NCBI RefSeq assembly: GCF_014930455.1
Contig: NZ_JAAIYO010000004.1
Location: 62,001 to 126,000 of the forward strand
Direction of reading: 5' to 3'
Source of the DNA: Corallococcus soli
GTDB lineage: Bacteria; Myxococcota; Myxococcia; Myxococcales; Myxococcaceae
DNA: 64,000 bases
The first letter of the stretch is position 1, and each line of letters starts with the position of its first letter. A program made the position numbers and the translations under genes. Under the pieces are notes generated by a model, which worked only from the letters and a program-made list of their open reading frames with translations, did not search any database and had not been told where the DNA came from. Positions 61,891 through 64,000 of this stretch are shown one piece after another.

Positions 61891-62748
61891 TCAGGCGCCT
61901 TCGCGGAACACGCGCGAGGGCGCCTGATGTGCTTGCAGCGCTTCGCGGAGCGCGGCCACGTCCGGCCCCGCCTCCAGCACCGAGCGCGCGGCGGTGGGCA
62001 GCACCTGCCGCTCGCGGCCGGAGAAGAGCTTCGGCAGGTCCGCGAAGCCCGCGCCCTGCGAGCCGATGCCCGGCGTGAGCAGCAGCGCGCCGCCCAGGCG
62101 CTCCACCACGTCGCGGTCGGCCGGCGGCAGCGTGGCGCCCATCACCGCGCCCGCGGGCAGCACGCCGGGGCCAGCCTTCGCGTTGAGCTCGCGCAGGCCG
62201 TCCGCCACGGCCTGGGCCACGGTGCGACCGTCGGCGCCGGTGGCGTTCTGCACGGGCACGCCCTCCGGGTTGGACGAGCGCACGACGACGAAGGCGCAGG
62301 CGCCGTGGGCCCTCGCGCGCTCCACCGTCTTCGCGAGCGCGCCCAGGCCCAGGTACGCGGTGAAGGTGGCGGCGTCCACGTCCCAGGCGCTGCCCTCGCC
62401 GAAGAGGCCCTCCGCGTAGGCATCCATGGTGGAGCCGATGTCGCCGCGCTTCACGTCCAGCAGCGTGAGGGTGCCCGCCGCGCGGAAGCGCTTGAGCACG
62501 CGCTGGAGCACGACGAGCCCTTCGGGGCCGTGGCGCTCGAAGAAGGCGCTCTGCGGCTTCACCACCGCGAGGCTCTCTCCGGCCGCGTCGGCCAGCCGCT
62601 CGCAGAAGTCGGACAGGCCCTGCGCGGTGTCCGGCAGCCTCCAGCGGGCGAGCACGTCGCGCGACGGGTCCAGGCCCAGACAGAAGGGGGAGCGCGCGTC
62701 GGCGAGCCGGGCGAAGCGCTGGGCGAAGGACTCGGGCGTCGTCGTCAC
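61891..62748 (-). CDS. pyrF: orotidine 5'-phosphate decarboxylase (type 2)
   Basis: A GTG start at 62748, with GGGAG 6 bases upstream, gives 285 residues. It has LGLDPSRDVLARW, VVKPQSAFFERHGPEGL, the catalytic LDVKRGDIGSTMDAYAEG (Lys and Asp) and LLTPGIGSQGAG. The longer sequence and PQSAFFE fit PyrF subfamily 2. It makes UMP from OMP in pyrimidine synthesis. The SDR gene ends 11 bases before its start, so the two are probably one operon. Confidence 0.97.
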   Translation of the reverse strand: MTTTPESFAQRFARLADARSPFCLGLDPSRDVLARWRLPDTAQGLSDFCERLADAAGESLAVVKPQSAFFERHGPEGLVVLQRVLKRFRAAGTLTLLDVKRGDIGSTMDAYAEGLFGEGSAWDVDAATFTAYLGLGALAKTVERARAHGACAFVVVRSSNPEGVPVQNATGADGRTVAQAVADGLRELNAKAGPGVLPAGAVMGATLPPADRDVVERLGGALLLTPGIGSQGAGFADLPKLFSGRERQVLPTAARSVLEAGPDVAALREALQAHQAPSRVFREGA

Positions 62749-62759
62749 GGAGGGCTCCC

Positions 62760-63521
62760 TCACTTCAGCCGGCGCGCGGTGGCGTCGAACAGCGGGTTGG
62801 GCATCGCCTTGAGCACGCGCATGGAGGCGGACACCTGCCAGGGGAAGCTCACCTCCGCCTGGCCCGCGAAGATGGCGCGGCCCATGCGCTCCACCGCGTC
62901 CTCGGTCTCCATGAGGAAGGGCATGGGGAAGCGGTTCTTCGCCGTCAGTTCGCTCTTCACGAAGCCCGGGTAGACGCAGGTGACGCTGACGCCGGTGCCC
63001 TTCAGGTCCACGCGCAGGCTCTCCAGGAAGGTGGCGAGGAAGGCCTTGGACGCCGAGTAGGCCGCGTGGCCCGACAGCCCCCGGTAGCCCGCGAGGCTGG
63101 AGATGCCCACGACGTGGCCCCGGCGGCGCTCCACCATCTGGGGCAGCACCGCGCACAGCGTGGCGGCGGCGCCGGTGACGTTGGTGTCGATGATGGCCCG
63201 CGCCTTGTCCCAGTCCATGCGCTTGCCGTGCGTGGGGCCGCCCACGCCCGCGTTGGCGACGACCAGGTCCAGGCCGCCGCACTCCGCGTCGATGGCGCGG
63301 ATGCGCTCCTGCGAGGCCTCCGCGTGGTTGACGTCCATGACGACGGGCTCCACCGTGGCGCCCGCGGCCTGGGCCTCCGCGGCCAGGGCCTGCAACTGGG
63401 ACAGCCGTCGTCCGGTCGCGAACACACGCAGGCCGTGCCTGGCCAGCCACAGCGCCAGTCCACGTCCCAGCCCGCTCGAGGCGCCTGTCACCAGCGCCGT
63501 CCGGTAGGTCATCTCCGCCAT
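62760..63521 (-). CDS. SDR-family oxidoreductase
   Basis: The ATG at 63521, with GGAGG upstream, gives 253 residues. It is a classical SDR: TGASSGLGRGLALWLA, VVMDVNHAE, VVANAGVGG, GISSLAGYRGLSGHAAYSASKAF (Ser and YxxxK) and VYPGFVKSELT. It should be an NADP-dependent dehydrogenase; the substrate is unknown. It appears to be transcribed with pyrF. Confidence 0.93.
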   Translation of the reverse strand: MAEMTYRTALVTGASSGLGRGLALWLARHGLRVFATGRRLSQLQALAAEAQAAGATVEPVVMDVNHAEASQERIRAIDAECGGLDLVVANAGVGGPTHGKRMDWDKARAIIDTNVTGAAATLCAVLPQMVERRRGHVVGISSLAGYRGLSGHAAYSASKAFLATFLESLRVDLKGTGVSVTCVYPGFVKSELTAKNRFPMPFLMETEDAVERMGRAIFAGQAEVSFPWQVSASMRVLKAMPNPLFDATARRLK

Positions 63522-63663
63522 GCCGTCCTCCAGGGGGTGTCGCAGCCACCGCCTTGTCGCACGGTTGCGCATCCGAGGGCACGCAAAACCCCTCCTTCTG
63601 CCACCGTGGGACGAGGCGCGGCCCCCGGTGCGTGTTCACCGTTGGATGCGGAAGCGAGCGGCC

Positions 63664-64000
63664 ATGTCCCGGTGGAACTGCATCCTCGTGGTGGACGACG
63701 ATCTGGACCTGCTCCGGGCCTACCAGGAGGCGCTGGCCCTGGACGGGCACACGGCGGTGCTGGCGCGCGACGGGGCGGAGGCCCTGCGCCTCTTGAAGCA
63801 GGGGCTGCGCCCGGCGCTCATCCTGCTGGACCTGCTGATGCCCCGCATGGACGCCTGGGAGTTCCGGACGCGACAGCGCGCGGACCCGGCGCTCGCCTCC
63901 ATCCCGGTCATCGTCCTGTACGCGGTGGAGACGGGCTTGAGCGCCATGAAGGCCCTGGAGGTGGAGGGCTTCCTCCAGAAGCCCGTGGACCTGGAGGTGC
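63664..64000 (+). CDS. response regulator receiver domain, C-terminus cut by window edge
   Basis: The ATG at 63664 opens 112 codons to the edge. It is a CheY-like receiver: acidic pair Asp11/Asp12 (VVDDDLDLL), phospho-acceptor Asp56 in LILLDLLMPRMD, and Lys106 in FLQKPVDL. The switch Thr/Ser before Ala in the VIVL-T-A phrase is Tyr86, an unusual change, and the following loop is a few residues shorter than usual. Whether an output domain follows is outside the window. An in-frame ATG at 63646 is an alternative start. Confidence 0.9.
   Translation, partial: MSRWNCILVVDDDLDLLRAYQEALALDGHTAVLARDGAEALRLLKQGLRPALILLDLLMPRMDAWEFRTRQRADPALASIPVIVLYAVETGLSAMKALEVEGFLQKPVDLEV

Noticed and set aside
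1-64000. CRISPR array, prophage, integrated element, rRNA or tRNA
   Set aside because: No regularly spaced repeats, integrase, att-like repeats or cloverleaf-like segments were seen in the intergenic gaps; apart from the decayed remnant at 11,085 the region looks like ordinary chromosome.

Overview
The window looks like a chromosomal segment of a fruiting myxobacterium (Myxococcota, most like Corallococcus or Myxococcus). This rests on very high GC with strong third-position bias, a MYXO-CTERM sorting tail, ELWxTDGT-repeat and choice-of-anchor D surface proteins, many lipoproteins and heme- or Ig-domain exported proteins. There is no phage, plasmid, CRISPR array, tRNA or rRNA. Two decayed reading frames are present: a remnant at 11,085 and a doubly frameshifted lipoprotein at 14,468.

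Layout. 1-11 kb (minus strand): a truncated choice-of-anchor D lipoprotein, an alpha/beta hydrolase, a small orphan protein, an Upf1-like helicase, a GH46 chitosanase lipoprotein, a transglutaminase-like protein with a DUF350 membrane protein, and a MYXO-CTERM ELWxTDGT protein. 11-15.4 kb: an SDR/SnoaL-like gene pair divergent from an HxlR regulator, an Ig-repeat heme lipoprotein, a broken lipoprotein and a Cys-rich lipoprotein. 15.4-26 kb: a GT39-type glycosyltransferase, a YyaL/DUF255 protein, a minus-strand cassette of ATP-grasp ligase, GNAT and secreted transglutaminase, then an HD-domain phosphohydrolase and a Nudix-metallo-beta-lactamase fusion. 25-28 kb: a cytochrome c-FTR1 iron permease behind a good Fur box. 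28-37 kb: thyA-folA, a cob(I)alamin adenosyltransferase with queG and an EamA exporter, an MTAP-like phosphorylase, YihY, an M48 protease and mutM.

37-45 kb is the densest operon: an outer-membrane protein, an LptM-like lipoprotein, lysA, dapA, dapB, an FAH-family hydrolase, folK and a TPR protein, mostly joined by 4-bp stop/start overlaps. It couples lysine and diaminopimelate (peptidoglycan) synthesis, folate synthesis and probable outer-membrane assembly. kdsD (KDO synthesis) and a transaldolase follow. 49-52 kb encodes an acyl-CoA dehydrogenase with its electron acceptor EtfBA. 52-64 kb holds a Coa1-like protein, an S26-like/GNAT fusion, a second EamA exporter, a beta-CASP-like nuclease ending in a probable sliding-clamp motif, a MOSC protein, a pentapeptide-repeat protein, an RluA pseudouridine synthase, PBP1A, pyrF, an SDR and a truncated response regulator.

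The least explained observations are: (i) a shared [QV]E[QS]AL-x(1,2)-C motif at almost fixed distance from the lipidated Cys in three unrelated lipoproteins; (ii) the ATP-grasp/GNAT/transglutaminase cassette; (iii) the S26-like/GNAT fusion with an apparently lost catalytic residue; (iv) the beta-CASP-like nuclease with a C-terminal clamp-binding-like pentapeptide. All calls come from reading the sequence; no database search was run.
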